64,000 nucleotides of DNA from an uncultured Prochlorococcus sp. (GCF_902626525.1 NZ_CACOFR010000009.1:1-64000), one strand, 5' to 3'; positions 32,901 to 42,550 are shown, counted from the stretch's first letter. The notes: generated from the letters alone by a model not told the origin. Program-made: numbers and translations.

Positions 32901-33552
32901 ATGGTTCTAATATTGTTAATGCAGATGCAATATCAGATCCAACAAGCATAGTTCCTGTTGTTTCCATTGTTATAGATACCATTAAGGGTATATCAATATT
33001 TTTACTATCTAGTACTTCTTTTGATGCTAATAAGGCGGATTTAATTTGCAATACATCTTGACAAGTTTCTATTAAAAGGAGATCAACTCCTCCATCTATA
33101 AGACCATATATTTGCTCTTTATATGATTGCTTTAATTCATCAAAGTCTATATGTCCTAAAGTGGGTAATTTAGTGGTTGGTCCAATTGAACCAGCAACAA
33201 ACCTTGGATTATCAATTGAAGAATATTTGGCAGCGGCATTTTTTGCTATTAATGCAGCTTTTTTATTTATCTCATATGCCTTATCCGCAATATCATATTC
33301 ATCAAGAACTATTGATGAGGCTCCAAAAGTATTAGTTTCTATAACATGACAACCTGCCTCTAAGAAAGAATTATGAACCTTTTCAACTAACTTTGGTGAA
33401 GATAAGACAAGGTTTTCATTACAACCTTCTAATTCTTTTCCTCCAAAGTCTTTTGAAGTAAGATTTAAGTTTTGAAAGGATGTTCCAGTACCCCCGTCAA
33501 AAATAATTAATGGCTTTTCATCTCTATTTAGAAAAGTTCTGAAAGAATCCAT
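29986..33552 (-). CDS. metH: Cobalamin-dependent methionine synthase
   Basis: 1188 residues with all MetH modules: homocysteine domain with zinc cysteines (GLNCATGP, and IGGCCGTTPDHI near 300-311), pterin/methyl-THF domain (DSTDADKMESGL, about 420), cap, cobalamin domain with the base-off His motif DVHDIGKNLVDI (about 750-761), and the AdoMet reactivation domain ending with GARYSFGYPACPNVSD. It makes methionine from homocysteine. It links to cobN/cobU in corrinoid supply. It is 18 bases downstream of ilvE, probably in one unit. No B12 riboswitch is visible in the short upstream gap. Confidence 0.97.
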   Translation of the reverse strand: MDSFRTFLNRDEKPLIIFDGGTGTSFQNLNLTSKDFGGKELEGCNENLVLSSPKLVEKVHNSFLEAGCHVIETNTFGASSIVLDEYDIADKAYEINKKAALIAKNAAAKYSSIDNPRFVAGSIGPTTKLPTLGHIDFDELKQSYKEQIYGLIDGGVDLLLIETCQDVLQIKSALLASKEVLDSKNIDIPLMVSITMETTGTMLVGSDIASALTILEPFNIDILGLNCATGPEQMKEHIKYLSENSPFAISCIPNAGLPENVGGVAHYRLKPIELKMQLMNFIYDFNVQLIGGCCGTTPDHIKYLSSIIDEISENKSTNKNDKKNSCGYIPSASSIYNSVPYKQDNSILIVGERLNASGSKKVRELLNNDDWDGLVSIAKQQQKENAHVLDVNVDYVGRDGVKDMKEITSRLVTNINLPLMIDSTDADKMESGLKSAGGKCIINSTNYEDGDERFDQVLNLALGYGSGLVVGTIDEDGMARTANNKFNIVKRAVKRTRERGLSDYELFFDPLALPISTGIEEDRLNAKETITAISKIRKNFSEIHIILGISNISFGLSPLSRINLNSIFLDECIKAGLDSAIIAPNKILPLSKISQETKKLCLDLIYDKREFEDDICTYDPLVELTKAFQDLSIQDFKKASSENKNLTLEESLKNHIIDGEKIGLEDQLKKALKKYKPLEIINTFLLDGMKVVGDLFGSGQMQLPFVLQSAETMKFAVSILEPHIDSVDENISNGKLLIATVKGDVHDIGKNLVDIILTNNGYDVINLGIKQDVSAIINAQKKHKADCIAMSGLLVKSTAFMKDNLEAFNNEDISVPVILGGAALTPKFVNEDCSKIYKGKILYGKDAFTDLKFMNEYMDNKKKGNWSNTEGFINKEGININLASSKSNSENKNKLITKQTATAKLNLKDNFIRSNFINEEEPIKPPFLGTKVLFDIDIDLNKLIFYLDKKALFSGQWQIKKQKNQSVDEYNNYLDSYANPLLDKWLEIIREKKLISPKAVYGYFRCGRKDNSIFLFDDITLNKITQFNFPRQKSGNNLCIADFYCDLKNGKPIDIFPMQAVTMGDNASEYSQRLFKEDKYSDYLIFHGLTVQLAEALAEYVHALIRTECGFMNEEPDKNREILAQKYRGARYSFGYPACPNVSDSNIQLSLLDAKRINLTMDESEQLHPEQSTTAIISLHSKAKYFSA

Positions 33553-33570
33553 TTTATGTAAAAATCTTTT

Positions 33571-34482
33571 TTATATTGAAATTCTGGTTACCCAATTATC
33601 ATAGTCTTGAGAATGACCTTCTGTTATTTCTATAAGCTTATTTTTTAATTTATTCATTATTGGTCTTTCAACATTTAATTCAATTGATTCAATTTTTTTA
33701 ACTGGAGTAATTTTTGCAGCTGTACCAGTAAGAAAAACTTCATCTGCTATTAATAATTCTGTCTTGTCAACAGGTCTTTCAATTACATTTATTCCAAATG
33801 ATTGTGCTAATTCAATTACACTTGCTCTAGTAATCCCTTCAAGGATATCTTGATCAACTCCTGGAGTTATTAAATCTCCGTTTCTCACAATAAATAAATT
33901 CATACCGCTTGCTTCACTTACCTTACCACTGGAATTTAATAATAAGGCTTCATCAAAACCCGATAAACTAGCTTCTGTTTTAGCTAATGAACTAGTAATA
34001 TATGCTCCACTTATTTTTCCTCTTAATGGTAGTGATCTATCTTCTTGTCTAGTCCAACTACTCATCCTACAAGAAACACCCTCAGGTGAAAGATAATCTC
34101 CAAGTTCAATGCAATATATAAAGAAATCAGTCTCAATATTGTGTAATCTTGGAGCTATACCTAAATCGCTTGTATAAACAAATGGTCTTATATAAATCGG
34201 TTTTTGTGGCTTGTTTCTTTTTATAACTTCTTCTAATGCGTTAAAAATATACTCTTCAGAAATATCAGTTAAGAGTAATTTTGCACTTTGAGATAATCTT
34301 TTTATGTGTTTATCAGTTCTAAACAAAAGGAATTCTTTTTTATTAGAAGGGTTGGGTATCGCTCGCATTCCTCCAAAAGCAGCAGTTCCATAATGTAGTG
34401 CATGTGTAGCTATTGATATTTTTGCTTCTTTAAATGGAATACATTTACCTTCGAACCAGGCGTAAGGAAGAAATTCATGCAT
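33571..34482 (-). CDS. ilvE: Branched-chain amino acid aminotransferase
   Basis: 303 residues, fold-type IV PLP enzyme for the last step of Leu, Ile and Val synthesis. Seen: HALHYGTAAFGGMRA near the N-terminus, the PLP-binding Lys in GKISGAYITSSLAKTEA (about 155-170), and EASGMNLFIVRNG, EGITRASVIELAQ and ADEVFLTGTAAKI, the cofactor phosphate-binding end. Full length. It is divergent from cobN with a 72-base shared upstream region and reads into metH. Confidence 0.94.
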   Translation of the reverse strand: MHEFLPYAWFEGKCIPFKEAKISIATHALHYGTAAFGGMRAIPNPSNKKEFLLFRTDKHIKRLSQSAKLLLTDISEEYIFNALEEVIKRNKPQKPIYIRPFVYTSDLGIAPRLHNIETDFFIYCIELGDYLSPEGVSCRMSSWTRQEDRSLPLRGKISGAYITSSLAKTEASLSGFDEALLLNSSGKVSEASGMNLFIVRNGDLITPGVDQDILEGITRASVIELAQSFGINVIERPVDKTELLIADEVFLTGTAAKITPVKKIESIELNVERPIMNKLKNKLIEITEGHSQDYDNWVTRISI

Positions 34483-34554
34483 ATTTAATTTATTTAATTG
34501 AGGTAAACTTGTTTTATCCTACTTACGTATTCTAAACCCTATTTATATACAAAA

Positions 34555-37500
34555 ATGCACAGGATATTAAATATAGCTGGAAATGAAAAGAATAAGGATG
34601 ATTTAATAGAGCAACCAATCGCTGATTTTATTTTTATAACAAGTGTCAAGACTGATTTAAATCTCATATCAAACATATTGTTAGAAAATAAATTTTCTTC
34701 ATTAAAAAATAATATTAGAGCTCTAGAAATTTCTAATTTAAATTCCTCAGCTCAAATAGATAATTATTTATTAAAAACAGTAAATTATGCAAAAGTTGTG
34801 GTTCTTCGATTATTCGGAGATAAAGGTACGTGGAATTATGGAATTGAACAACTTTTAAATTGGCAAGCAGCTAATAATAAAAGGAAACTAGTAATCCTGT
34901 CAGGTACTCGTGATCAGGATATTTCCTTATGTGAAATAAGTAGTATTGATAAGAATATTGCATTAAATATATCTAGGTTACTACGTTCTGGCGGACTGGA
35001 TAACTATAGAAAATTCCTTAATTGTTTAAAATATCTCCAGAATGATGAAACATCAATTCCCGATGAATTTTTAAATATTACTTATTACTCAGATCCTTAT
35101 TTATATGATTGGAAAATTGAAAAAGGCGAAAAAATAGGAATCATATCCTATAAATCACTTTTTTTGGCAAATGAAATTGATGTAAATAAGAAACTTAACT
35201 TGCAGTTAAGAAAATATGGACTATCCCCTAAAACTGTTTTTACTTCAACTTTAAAAGACAATAATATTCAAAAAAAATTAATAGAAATTTTTAAAAAAGA
35301 AGATATCAAATTAATAATTACTACAACTTCATTTTCTTCATCTCAAATTAAAAATAACGATTTAGTTGAATATTCAACAAATGTTTTTACAACTTTAAAT
35401 ATACCAATTTTGCAGCTTCTTTCATCTAATAGATCAAGGAGAAATTGGTTAAATTCATCAATTGGAATGAATTCATCTGATTTATTAATGCAAATAATAA
35501 TTCCCGAATTTGATGGAAGAATTACTACTTGTCCTTCAGCATTTAAAGAAATAATATCAAAAAAAAATTCTCTTTACAGTCAAATAACTAGTTACAAAGC
35601 TGATCAAGTAGGTATCAAATGGATTTCAAAATTTGCAATAAATTATGTGAAACTTCAAAAACTTAATAATTTTGATAAAAGAATTTGTTTAGTAATAAGT
35701 AATTATCCAGTAAAGAATGGAAGAATAGGCAATGGTGTTGGACTTAATACACCATCTTCGATAATAAATATTCTTAACTGGTTAAAAGAGGAAGGTTATG
35801 ACCTTGGATCGCATAATTATCCTAAAGATTCTAAGGAATTAATGTCAATACTTATAAAAACTAGAACTAATGACATTGAATCTCACAATAATAAACCATT
35901 AGATTACTTACCACTATGTAAGTATTTGAAATATTGGAATTTTTTAGAACTTGAACCAAAAAATATTATTGTTGATCGTTGGGGTGAACCATCTGATGCG
36001 ATCGATCTTGATAAAGAAGGCTTCTCAATCAATGGTCTAAGATTCGGAAAAATAACATTATTAATTCAACCTCAACGAGGATATGATGCTTATACTGATA
36101 AAGATATTCATTCTCCTGATCTGCCACCTCCACATAGATATTTAGCGCAATATTTTTGGATAGAAAAAGTTTTTAATGCCAATGCTATATGCCATATTGG
36201 TAAACATGGGACTGTTGAATGGTTACCGGGCAAATCTATAGGTCTCAGCAATAAATGTTTCCCAAATATTATTTGTCCGGCTATACCTAATATATATCCA
36301 TTTATTGTTAATGATCCAGGGGAAGGATCCCAGGCTAAAAGAAGAATCGCTGCTACTATTATTGATCATTTAACGCCTCCTTTGGATAGGTCAGAATTAT
36401 ATGGAAAATATTCAATTTTAGAAAATTATTTAGACGAATATTTTGATGCAAAATTATTAAATTCAAATCGTATTGAAATAATAGAAAAATCTATTTTTGA
36501 ATTAATAAAAAAAGATTTTGTTGAAATTTCATTAAAAAATAAAAATATTTCAATAGAAGTAATAGATTCCTTTCTTTGCAAAATTAAAGAATCTCAAATA
36601 AGAACAGGTTTGCATGTTTTTGGTACTAGGCAGAATTACATTAATGAAATAAATTTATTTTTGTGCATTGCTAGAGTGCCTAATGCGAGGCGAATTGGTG
36701 TTGTGCAATATATAGCAAAACATTTAAAACTCGATTTGAATCCTTGGACAAATGAATATGATAAAAAGTTAAGTGAAAAGGATAAAAAAATATTATTTAA
36801 GTTTTCAAACAAAAAAATTTTAAACTTTAGAATGTCTATTGAATTTTTAGAACAACAAGCTAAATATCTAATATATTTGTTTTTTTACAAAAAGAAAACA
36901 AATATAAAAAATCTAGAAAAATTTAAAAATCAAAAAATAATAGATTATTTCCTAAATGATAAAAAACATAATAATTATTTTTTATTATTAAAAAATGAGA
37001 TCCTAAATCCAATAATTAATTCTTCATATAATGAGAAATTATCATTTATTAATTCATTAAATGGCAAATACGTAAAAAGTGGTCCATCTGGAGCTCCTAC
37101 CAGAGGAAAAACTGAAGCTTTACCAACTGGTAAAAATTTCTTTTCAGTTGATTCAAGAGGACTGCCAACTGAATCAGCATGGATTGTTGGTTGTAAATCC
37201 GCGTCTCAAATACTTGATCTATATAAACAAGACTATGGCGAAGATTTAAAAAAATTAGCAATATCTGTATGGGCAACATCCACAATGAGAAATGGTGGAG
37301 AAGACATATGTCAAATATTATATTTGTTAGGGGTGCAACCCATTTGGGATGGACCCTCAAGAAGAGTAATTGATTTAGAAATTATCCCATTATCTGTTCT
37401 TGATAGGCCAAGGGTTGACGTTACGTTAAGGATTTCGGGAATGTTTAGAGATGCATTCCCCCAGTTAGTTAATTTAACTTCTAAAGCAATAAATCTTGTT

Positions 37501-38292
37501 TCTAATCTTAATGAGAATGATAAATTTAACCCTCTTGCTGGAGCGTTAAAGAATGGTGATCCAATTAAACGTATATTTGGATCAGCGCCAGGTTCATATG
37601 GAGCTGGTCTTCAAGAACTAATATCAAATTCTAATTGGGAAAATATTGATGATTTTGGAGAATCTTTTCTTAATTGGAGTAAGTGGATATACAGTGATAA
37701 TCATGAGCCTATAGAGGATAAAAAATCACTAGAAAATGCTCTTAAAAATGTTCAGTTAGTTGTTCATAATCAAGATAATAAGGAGCATGATATTTTAGAT
37801 TCTGATGATTATTATCAGTTTCAGGGTGGTTTATCATCAGCAATTAAAAAAATAAATGGTAAATTCCCTGAAATGTATCATGGTGATCTATCTAAATTTG
37901 GATTATCTAAAATTTCTAAATTAGAGGATGAAATTAATAAAGTTGTTATATCAAGAATTCTTAACCCTAAATGGATTAATGGAATGAAAGATAATGGATA
38001 TAAAGGAGCTTTTGAATTCTCAGCTACACTAGATTACTTATATGCATTTGATTCCACTACAGAAGTTGTATCAACGTGGTGTTATGAAGAAGTATATAAA
38101 TCATGGTTATGCGATAAAGAACTTAATAATTTTTTTTTAGAGAATAATCCATGGGCTTTAAGAGATATTTCACAGAGATTTCTTGAAATTATCAATAGAA
38201 AAATGTGGAAGAATTGCTCTTCTGAAGTTATTGAAAATTTAAAGCAAATAATTATTAATACTGATTCAATAATTGAGAAAAACGAATTTTGA
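34555..38292 (+). CDS. cobN: Cobaltochelatase subunit CobN
   Basis: 1245 residues, large subunit of the aerobic ATP-dependent cobalt chelatase that inserts Co2+ into hydrogenobyrinic acid a,c-diamide. Seen: the N-terminal region, the central block NPPxx-like RIGNGVGLNTPSSIINIL, ICHIGKHGTVEWLPGKSIGL with the metal-site His, and the C-terminal GPSGAPTRGKTEALPTGKNF, RNGGEDICQILYLLGVQP and FEFSATLDYLYAFD. It shares ancestry with ChlH, but these segments are CobN type. An AT-rich, Lys/Asn-rich stretch at about residues 755-835 is poorly conserved. It partners with CobST- or ChlID-like AAA subunits, which are not in the window. Confidence 0.93.
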   Translation: MHRILNIAGNEKNKDDLIEQPIADFIFITSVKTDLNLISNILLENKFSSLKNNIRALEISNLNSSAQIDNYLLKTVNYAKVVVLRLFGDKGTWNYGIEQLLNWQAANNKRKLVILSGTRDQDISLCEISSIDKNIALNISRLLRSGGLDNYRKFLNCLKYLQNDETSIPDEFLNITYYSDPYLYDWKIEKGEKIGIISYKSLFLANEIDVNKKLNLQLRKYGLSPKTVFTSTLKDNNIQKKLIEIFKKEDIKLIITTTSFSSSQIKNNDLVEYSTNVFTTLNIPILQLLSSNRSRRNWLNSSIGMNSSDLLMQIIIPEFDGRITTCPSAFKEIISKKNSLYSQITSYKADQVGIKWISKFAINYVKLQKLNNFDKRICLVISNYPVKNGRIGNGVGLNTPSSIINILNWLKEEGYDLGSHNYPKDSKELMSILIKTRTNDIESHNNKPLDYLPLCKYLKYWNFLELEPKNIIVDRWGEPSDAIDLDKEGFSINGLRFGKITLLIQPQRGYDAYTDKDIHSPDLPPPHRYLAQYFWIEKVFNANAICHIGKHGTVEWLPGKSIGLSNKCFPNIICPAIPNIYPFIVNDPGEGSQAKRRIAATIIDHLTPPLDRSELYGKYSILENYLDEYFDAKLLNSNRIEIIEKSIFELIKKDFVEISLKNKNISIEVIDSFLCKIKESQIRTGLHVFGTRQNYINEINLFLCIARVPNARRIGVVQYIAKHLKLDLNPWTNEYDKKLSEKDKKILFKFSNKKILNFRMSIEFLEQQAKYLIYLFFYKKKTNIKNLEKFKNQKIIDYFLNDKKHNNYFLLLKNEILNPIINSSYNEKLSFINSLNGKYVKSGPSGAPTRGKTEALPTGKNFFSVDSRGLPTESAWIVGCKSASQILDLYKQDYGEDLKKLAISVWATSTMRNGGEDICQILYLLGVQPIWDGPSRRVIDLEIIPLSVLDRPRVDVTLRISGMFRDAFPQLVNLTSKAINLVSNLNENDKFNPLAGALKNGDPIKRIFGSAPGSYGAGLQELISNSNWENIDDFGESFLNWSKWIYSDNHEPIEDKKSLENALKNVQLVVHNQDNKEHDILDSDDYYQFQGGLSSAIKKINGKFPEMYHGDLSKFGLSKISKLEDEINKVVISRILNPKWINGMKDNGYKGAFEFSATLDYLYAFDSTTEVVSTWCYEEVYKSWLCDKELNNFFLENNPWALRDISQRFLEIINRKMWKNCSSEVIENLKQIIINTDSIIEKNEF

Positions 38293-38293
38293 T

Positions 38294-38941
38294 CTATCTT
38301 CCTAAGAGTGAAAATCCATGACTATCTGTACCGCATGATTTAAGCATTGAATATCTTTCAGTTAATTCTTCAATTTTGTCACAAACAAAATTGCTAGCTT
38401 GCCATATTGGATTAAGGTTATAGTCATACCAAACCTCAATACCATTAACTTTATTTTTGTGAGCTTCTGGAATTAAAATGCTAAATGGAATTCTATATCT
38501 AGCAGGATGTGCTAGAAATGATAAACCACCAGCAATTTCTATTGCTCTTGTGACAGAATTTATTTGCAAATCGTTTCCTATTGGGGACTCACCTAAAATA
38601 TATGGTGAAAGAGATTCACTATTTATATCAATTCCTAAACCTAATACATGAACTAAACATCCCTTAAGTAAACAATTAATTTCTATCCCAGGAATTAATT
38701 TAAATGAATTTTTTGGATATTTTTTTAATAAGTTATTATCAGTTATATATTTATGAGCCAATATTGAATGATGATCTGTAATTGATAAGAATTGAAGTTT
38801 GTTTCGAAAAGCTTGATCTAATAAATCTTCAGGACACATACTTCCATCACTAAAATTAGTATGACAGTGAAAATTTATAATATGAGGACAACTATATTTA
38901 TCGATTTTTGAGGTTAAATCTATTAACTCTTTTTTATCCAT
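38294..38941 (-). CDS. PHP-domain metal-dependent phosphoesterase
   Basis: 215 residues. Metal-ligand motifs of the PHP superfamily: HCHTNFSDGS (about 25-34), ITDHHS (about 56-61), GIEINC (about 85-90), FLAHPARY and CGTDSHGFSLLG at the end. These motifs occur in phosphoesterases such as nucleotide 3'-phosphatases of the YciV/TrpH type. The real substrate is unknown. It is convergent with cobN with a one-base gap, and 13 bases downstream of hemG on the same strand. Confidence 0.88.
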   Translation of the reverse strand: MDKKELIDLTSKIDKYSCPHIINFHCHTNFSDGSMCPEDLLDQAFRNKLQFLSITDHHSILAHKYITDNNLLKKYPKNSFKLIPGIEINCLLKGCLVHVLGLGIDINSESLSPYILGESPIGNDLQINSVTRAIEIAGGLSFLAHPARYRIPFSILIPEAHKNKVNGIEVWYDYNLNPIWQASNFVCDKIEELTERYSMLKSCGTDSHGFSLLGR

Positions 38942-38954
38942 AAATAAAAGGTAT

Positions 38955-39491
38955 TTAAAATTTTGATATTGAGTTTATTAAATCATCAACTTTTTTCCAA
39001 TCTGTTAGTTCATATGTTTTTGAAGTATCCTTGGGACCATTAGTTATAAACATTATAAAAAGAATTGCTAATTTATTTAGTGTATCTAAGCTAGGATAAT
39101 CTAATCTCCCTGCGAAAACCTCTTTGACTGTGGGTTCCCATTTGACTTTTTTTAAGAATTTTATAACATATGGATTTGTTTCAGGAGTTGATTTTTCAGG
39201 TTTTCTTGCTGTTAAGTTTAATGAAAAGAAAGCAGTTTTAACATTGTCTAATTTTTCAATATTTTTTTGAATAAATTTGTAAACATTTTTTCTATGGTAT
39301 CCATATCTTACGCTTGCTCCAATAACGATTTCCTCAAAATCATTTAAATCGTAATCTGCTGAGTCTTCAACTGAAATTATACTTACTTTTTTTCTTCCTT
39401 TTAATTTTTTATAAATGTAATTACAAATTTCTTTAGTATGACCATCAACAGTGGAATATAAAATAAGAAGTTTTGATTTTCTCCAGAACAC
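38955..39491 (-). CDS. hemG: Menaquinone/quinone-dependent protoporphyrinogen IX dehydrogenase HemG
   Basis: 178 residues, flavodoxin-like FMN protein, near the length of Escherichia HemG (about 181). Seen: the FMN loop LYSTVDGHTKEICN, GASVRYGYHRKNVYKF, the family-specific segment SLNLTARKPEKSTPETNPY and FAGRLDYPSLDT, all matching HemG rather than ordinary flavodoxin. It oxidises protoporphyrinogen IX to protoporphyrin IX, the branch precursor for haem and chlorophyll, with quinone as electron acceptor. Most cyanobacteria use HemJ for this step, so HemG here suggests gene transfer. It is followed by the PHP gene, preceded by uvrC. Confidence 0.92.
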   Translation of the reverse strand: MFWRKSKLLILYSTVDGHTKEICNYIYKKLKGRKKVSIISVEDSADYDLNDFEEIVIGASVRYGYHRKNVYKFIQKNIEKLDNVKTAFFSLNLTARKPEKSTPETNPYVIKFLKKVKWEPTVKEVFAGRLDYPSLDTLNKLAILFIMFITNGPKDTSKTYELTDWKKVDDLINSISKF

Positions 39492-39584
39492 TTTAAAAGT
39501 AATTTAATTAAATCTTATTTTAATTCGAATTATCCTTAAAATCTCGCAATATCAACTTCTATGAATATTTAATATAAATTCTTT

Positions 39585-41519
39585 TTAATCATTATTGAAA
39601 AAATTAAAAATGTCATTGGCAGTGTTAGCTCCAAGTCCCTTTACTTTCATAAGATCTTCCTTACTAGCAATCCTAATTGCATCTACAGAATTAAAATGCT
39701 CTAATAAATCTTTTATTCTTGAAGAACCTAATCCGGGTATTTGTGTTAGTTGTGATCTATTCATTCTTTTGGATCTTTTATTTCGATGAAATGAAAGAGC
39801 AAATCTATGAGCCTCATCTCTTAATCTCCTAAGAAGCATAACTCCTTTTTGATTCATATCTGTATTAAGAGGTTTTGATAATCCTGGAACATATATTTCT
39901 TCTTTCTTTTTTGCTAATGAGCATAAAATAACATCTTTCTCAAGATTAAGATCTTCTAAAGCTTTGATAGCTGAATTTAGTTGACCTTTTCCTCCATCTA
40001 TCATTATTAAATCTGGCCAATCTGAAAAAAGTTCATTATTAAAAGTGTTATTTTTTGAATTCATAAGATAACTAAGATCACCTCCATCTTTCTTATATCT
40101 TGACCATTTTTTAAATCTTCTATAAATCACCTCATAGATAGATGCATAATCATCACTATGACCAATATAGACATTATTATCTTTAATTTTATATTTTCTA
40201 TAATTTTGTTTTGATGGTATCCCATCAATAAACACAACCTGAGAAGCAACTGGATCGGAACCTTGAATGTGACTAATATCATATCCCTCTATTCTTTTTG
40301 GATGAGTATTTAATTCGAGTATTTGAGATAAATCTTCAATCGCAGATTCATTATCTTGAATTCCATTTAATATCCTATTTAATTCTAACTTTGCATTCTT
40401 TTGAACCATTTCTATAGTTTTTAATTTATTACTTCTTTTTGGATTTAGAATTTTAACTTTTTTTTGTTTTAGTTGTGAAAGCCATTCTTCAATAGTTTGC
40501 TTTTTTGTAAATTCGTATTGAACTAAAATTTCAGAAGGTATTTCTATACTATCAACATTTATATAATGTTCTTCAAAAACTCTTTGAAGAATCTCACTTT
40601 CGGTAAAGCCATCTAATTTTTGACTATATCCAATTCTTCCAATTAATTTTCCAGATCTCATTTGAAATATTTGTATACTTGCTATATTTTTTTCCGATAC
40701 AATTCCAAAAATATCTCTATTTATCGACGAGTCTGGTACTGATATTTTTTGTGATTCTGTTAATAATTTAAGACCATTTATTTGATCTCTTATTTTTGCA
40801 GCTTTTTCATACTGTAAATCATTAGATAAGTAAAACATTTTATTCTCTAAAATTTTAATTAAATCATCATTTCTTCCTTGAAATACCATTGAGGCTTGTT
40901 TTACAATTTTCCTATATTCTTCTGATGAAATTTTTTCGAGATCAACGCCAGTAATTTCTCTATAAAATGACTTTGATAATTTGCTATGTCTTAGGGGAAA
41001 TATTTTTTTAATTAAAAATAAAGTATTTCTTAAAAGACCTACATCAACATATGGTCCATAATATCTATCTAAATTATTTCTATTTCTCCTTTTTCTAGTA
41101 ATAAATATTCGTGGATATTTCTCACTCCAAGTTATACAAAGATATGGATATTTCTTGTCATCCTTTAAAAGAATATTAAAATATGGTTTATTTGTTTTTA
41201 TTAAATTAGACTCTAAATTTAACGCTTCATATTCGCTATCTGTAATTATAATTTCGATTTCAGTTATTTGACGCACCATTAAACTTAATCTTGGAGTTAA
41301 ATCTGAAAAATTATTGAAATAACTACTAACTCTACTTCGAAGTTTCTTAGATTTTCCAATATAAAGTAAATTATTTTCTATATCTTTAAATAGATAACAA
41401 CCAGATGATTTTGGAATTTCCGATAGTCTTGATTTTAATAACGCCTTATTATTTATTAATTTATATTCAATTTTAAAATTATATTTCTTATCTATTTTTT
41501 CGATAGAGTAATTACTCAT
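39585..41519 (-). CDS. uvrC: UvrABC excinuclease subunit C
   Basis: 644 residues. Seen: N-terminal GIY-YIG nuclease (SGCYLFKDIENNLLYIGKSK, about 39-58), UVR domain (about 215-250, LSNDLQYEKAAKIRDQI), the RNase H-like second nuclease (RIEGYDISHIQGSDPVASQV, and DLIMIDGGKGQLNSAI) and the C-terminal helix-hairpin-helix (QIPGLGSSRIKDLLEHF and KVKGLGANTANDIF). It makes the dual incisions in nucleotide excision repair. A 93-base gap separates it from hemG and 9 bases from the flavin reductase upstream. Confidence 0.96.
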   Translation of the reverse strand: MSNYSIEKIDKKYNFKIEYKLINNKALLKSRLSEIPKSSGCYLFKDIENNLLYIGKSKKLRSRVSSYFNNFSDLTPRLSLMVRQITEIEIIITDSEYEALNLESNLIKTNKPYFNILLKDDKKYPYLCITWSEKYPRIFITRKRRNRNNLDRYYGPYVDVGLLRNTLFLIKKIFPLRHSKLSKSFYREITGVDLEKISSEEYRKIVKQASMVFQGRNDDLIKILENKMFYLSNDLQYEKAAKIRDQINGLKLLTESQKISVPDSSINRDIFGIVSEKNIASIQIFQMRSGKLIGRIGYSQKLDGFTESEILQRVFEEHYINVDSIEIPSEILVQYEFTKKQTIEEWLSQLKQKKVKILNPKRSNKLKTIEMVQKNAKLELNRILNGIQDNESAIEDLSQILELNTHPKRIEGYDISHIQGSDPVASQVVFIDGIPSKQNYRKYKIKDNNVYIGHSDDYASIYEVIYRRFKKWSRYKKDGGDLSYLMNSKNNTFNNELFSDWPDLIMIDGGKGQLNSAIKALEDLNLEKDVILCSLAKKKEEIYVPGLSKPLNTDMNQKGVMLLRRLRDEAHRFALSFHRNKRSKRMNRSQLTQIPGLGSSRIKDLLEHFNSVDAIRIASKEDLMKVKGLGANTANDIFNFFNND

Positions 41520-41528
41520 TTATAGCGG

Positions 41529-42017
41529 TTAACCTCCATAATTCCAGCCAGTTGAAAATAAATTTAGTGCGTCAACATCATTATTCAAATAAGCTGAATG
41601 AACTTCTCCTACAAAAATCGTATGGTCTCCATGTATAACACTCCCAACAACTTTACATTCAACTCCACCAACACTATCAACTAAAATAGGTAAACCAAGT
41701 TCTCCTAAATTAAATTCAACAGATTCAAATCTACCTCCTAAGGCTTTTTGTGGTTTAAAGAAAACAGCTGCTAGATCTTTTTGATCACTTTTGAGAACAT
41801 TTAATGAGAACTTATTTGTGGATTTAATTATTTCATGACTGGAACCATCTGCTCTAACAGCCATAACGACTAATGGGGGGTTGAAGGAACCCTGAGTCAC
41901 CCAACTAGCTGTAAATCCATTTACTTCATTTTTATCCTCGTCTCTAACGCCACAAATGAATAATCCGTGAGGTATTTTTCTTAATAAGATTTTTTTGGCT
42001 TCTAGATTTAATGTCAT
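41529..42017 (-). CDS. Flavin reductase-like FMN-binding protein
   Basis: 162 residues of the flavin reductase-like (DIM6/NTAB) split-barrel family. Seen: IPHGLFICGVRDED near the start, NGFTASWVTQGSFNPPLVVM, the FMN-binding core, and a late HGDHTIFVGEVHSA, the typical His-containing end. Such proteins bind FMN and use NAD(P)H, or serve as the flavin partner of another enzyme; which one cannot be told. It precedes uvrC by nine bases. Confidence 0.88.
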   Translation of the reverse strand: MTLNLEAKKILLRKIPHGLFICGVRDEDKNEVNGFTASWVTQGSFNPPLVVMAVRADGSSHEIIKSTNKFSLNVLKSDQKDLAAVFFKPQKALGGRFESVEFNLGELGLPILVDSVGGVECKVVGSVIHGDHTIFVGEVHSAYLNNDVDALNLFSTGWNYGG

Positions 42018-42076
42018 AATTGATTTATCTAATAAACTTATTTTAACTAAATTTCTTATTCGATCATAATAAATTC

Positions 42077-42550
42077 ATGAAAATTCTTTATCCAGGTACA
42101 TTTGATCCACTAACAAACGGGCATATTGATTTAATAGAAAGGGCTGAAAAATTATTTGGCAATGTAGTAGTTGCTGTTTTAGAAAACACTTCTAAAACAC
42201 CAACTTTTAATCTTCAACAAAGAATTTTACAAATAAATAATTCGCTTTCTCATATACCCAATGTTGAAGTTATTTCTTATTCAGGACTCACTGTAGATTG
42301 TGCAAAGGATTTAAAAGCTAACTTAATTTTAAGAGGCCTAAGAGCTATGAGTGATTTTGAGTATGAACTCCAGATTGCCCATACAAATAAATCCTTGAAT
42401 AAAGATATTGAAACTATATTTTTATCAACTAACACAAATTTTAGTTTTCTTAGTAGTTCTTTAGTTAAAGAAGTTGCTAAATTTGGTGGTGAAATTAATC
42501 ACATGGTCCCCCCTTGTGTTGAAAAGGATTTAAAAGAATATTTTAAATAA
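42077..42550 (+). CDS. coaD: Phosphopantetheine adenylyltransferase
   Basis: 157 residues. Penultimate step of coenzyme A synthesis: transfer of AMP from ATP to 4'-phosphopantetheine. Seen: [19 protein letters not shown] with the TxGH motif near residues 13-17, [20 protein letters not shown] in the middle, and the ATP-binding end [15 protein letters not shown]. Length typical. It is divergent from the flavin reductase gene and convergent with dacB. Confidence 0.97.
   Translation: MKILYPGTFDPLTNGHIDLIERAEKLFGNVVVAVLENTSKTPTFNLQQRILQINNSLSHIPNVEVISYSGLTVDCAKDLKANLILRGLRAMSDFEYELQIAHTNKSLNKDIETIFLSTNTNFSFLSSSLVKEVAKFGGEINHMVPPCVEKDLKEYFK

Noticed and set aside
34483-34554. B12 riboswitch near cobN/ilvE or upstream of metH
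   Set aside because: The gaps are only 72 and 18 bases; too short for a cobalamin riboswitch and no B12-box-like sequence is seen.
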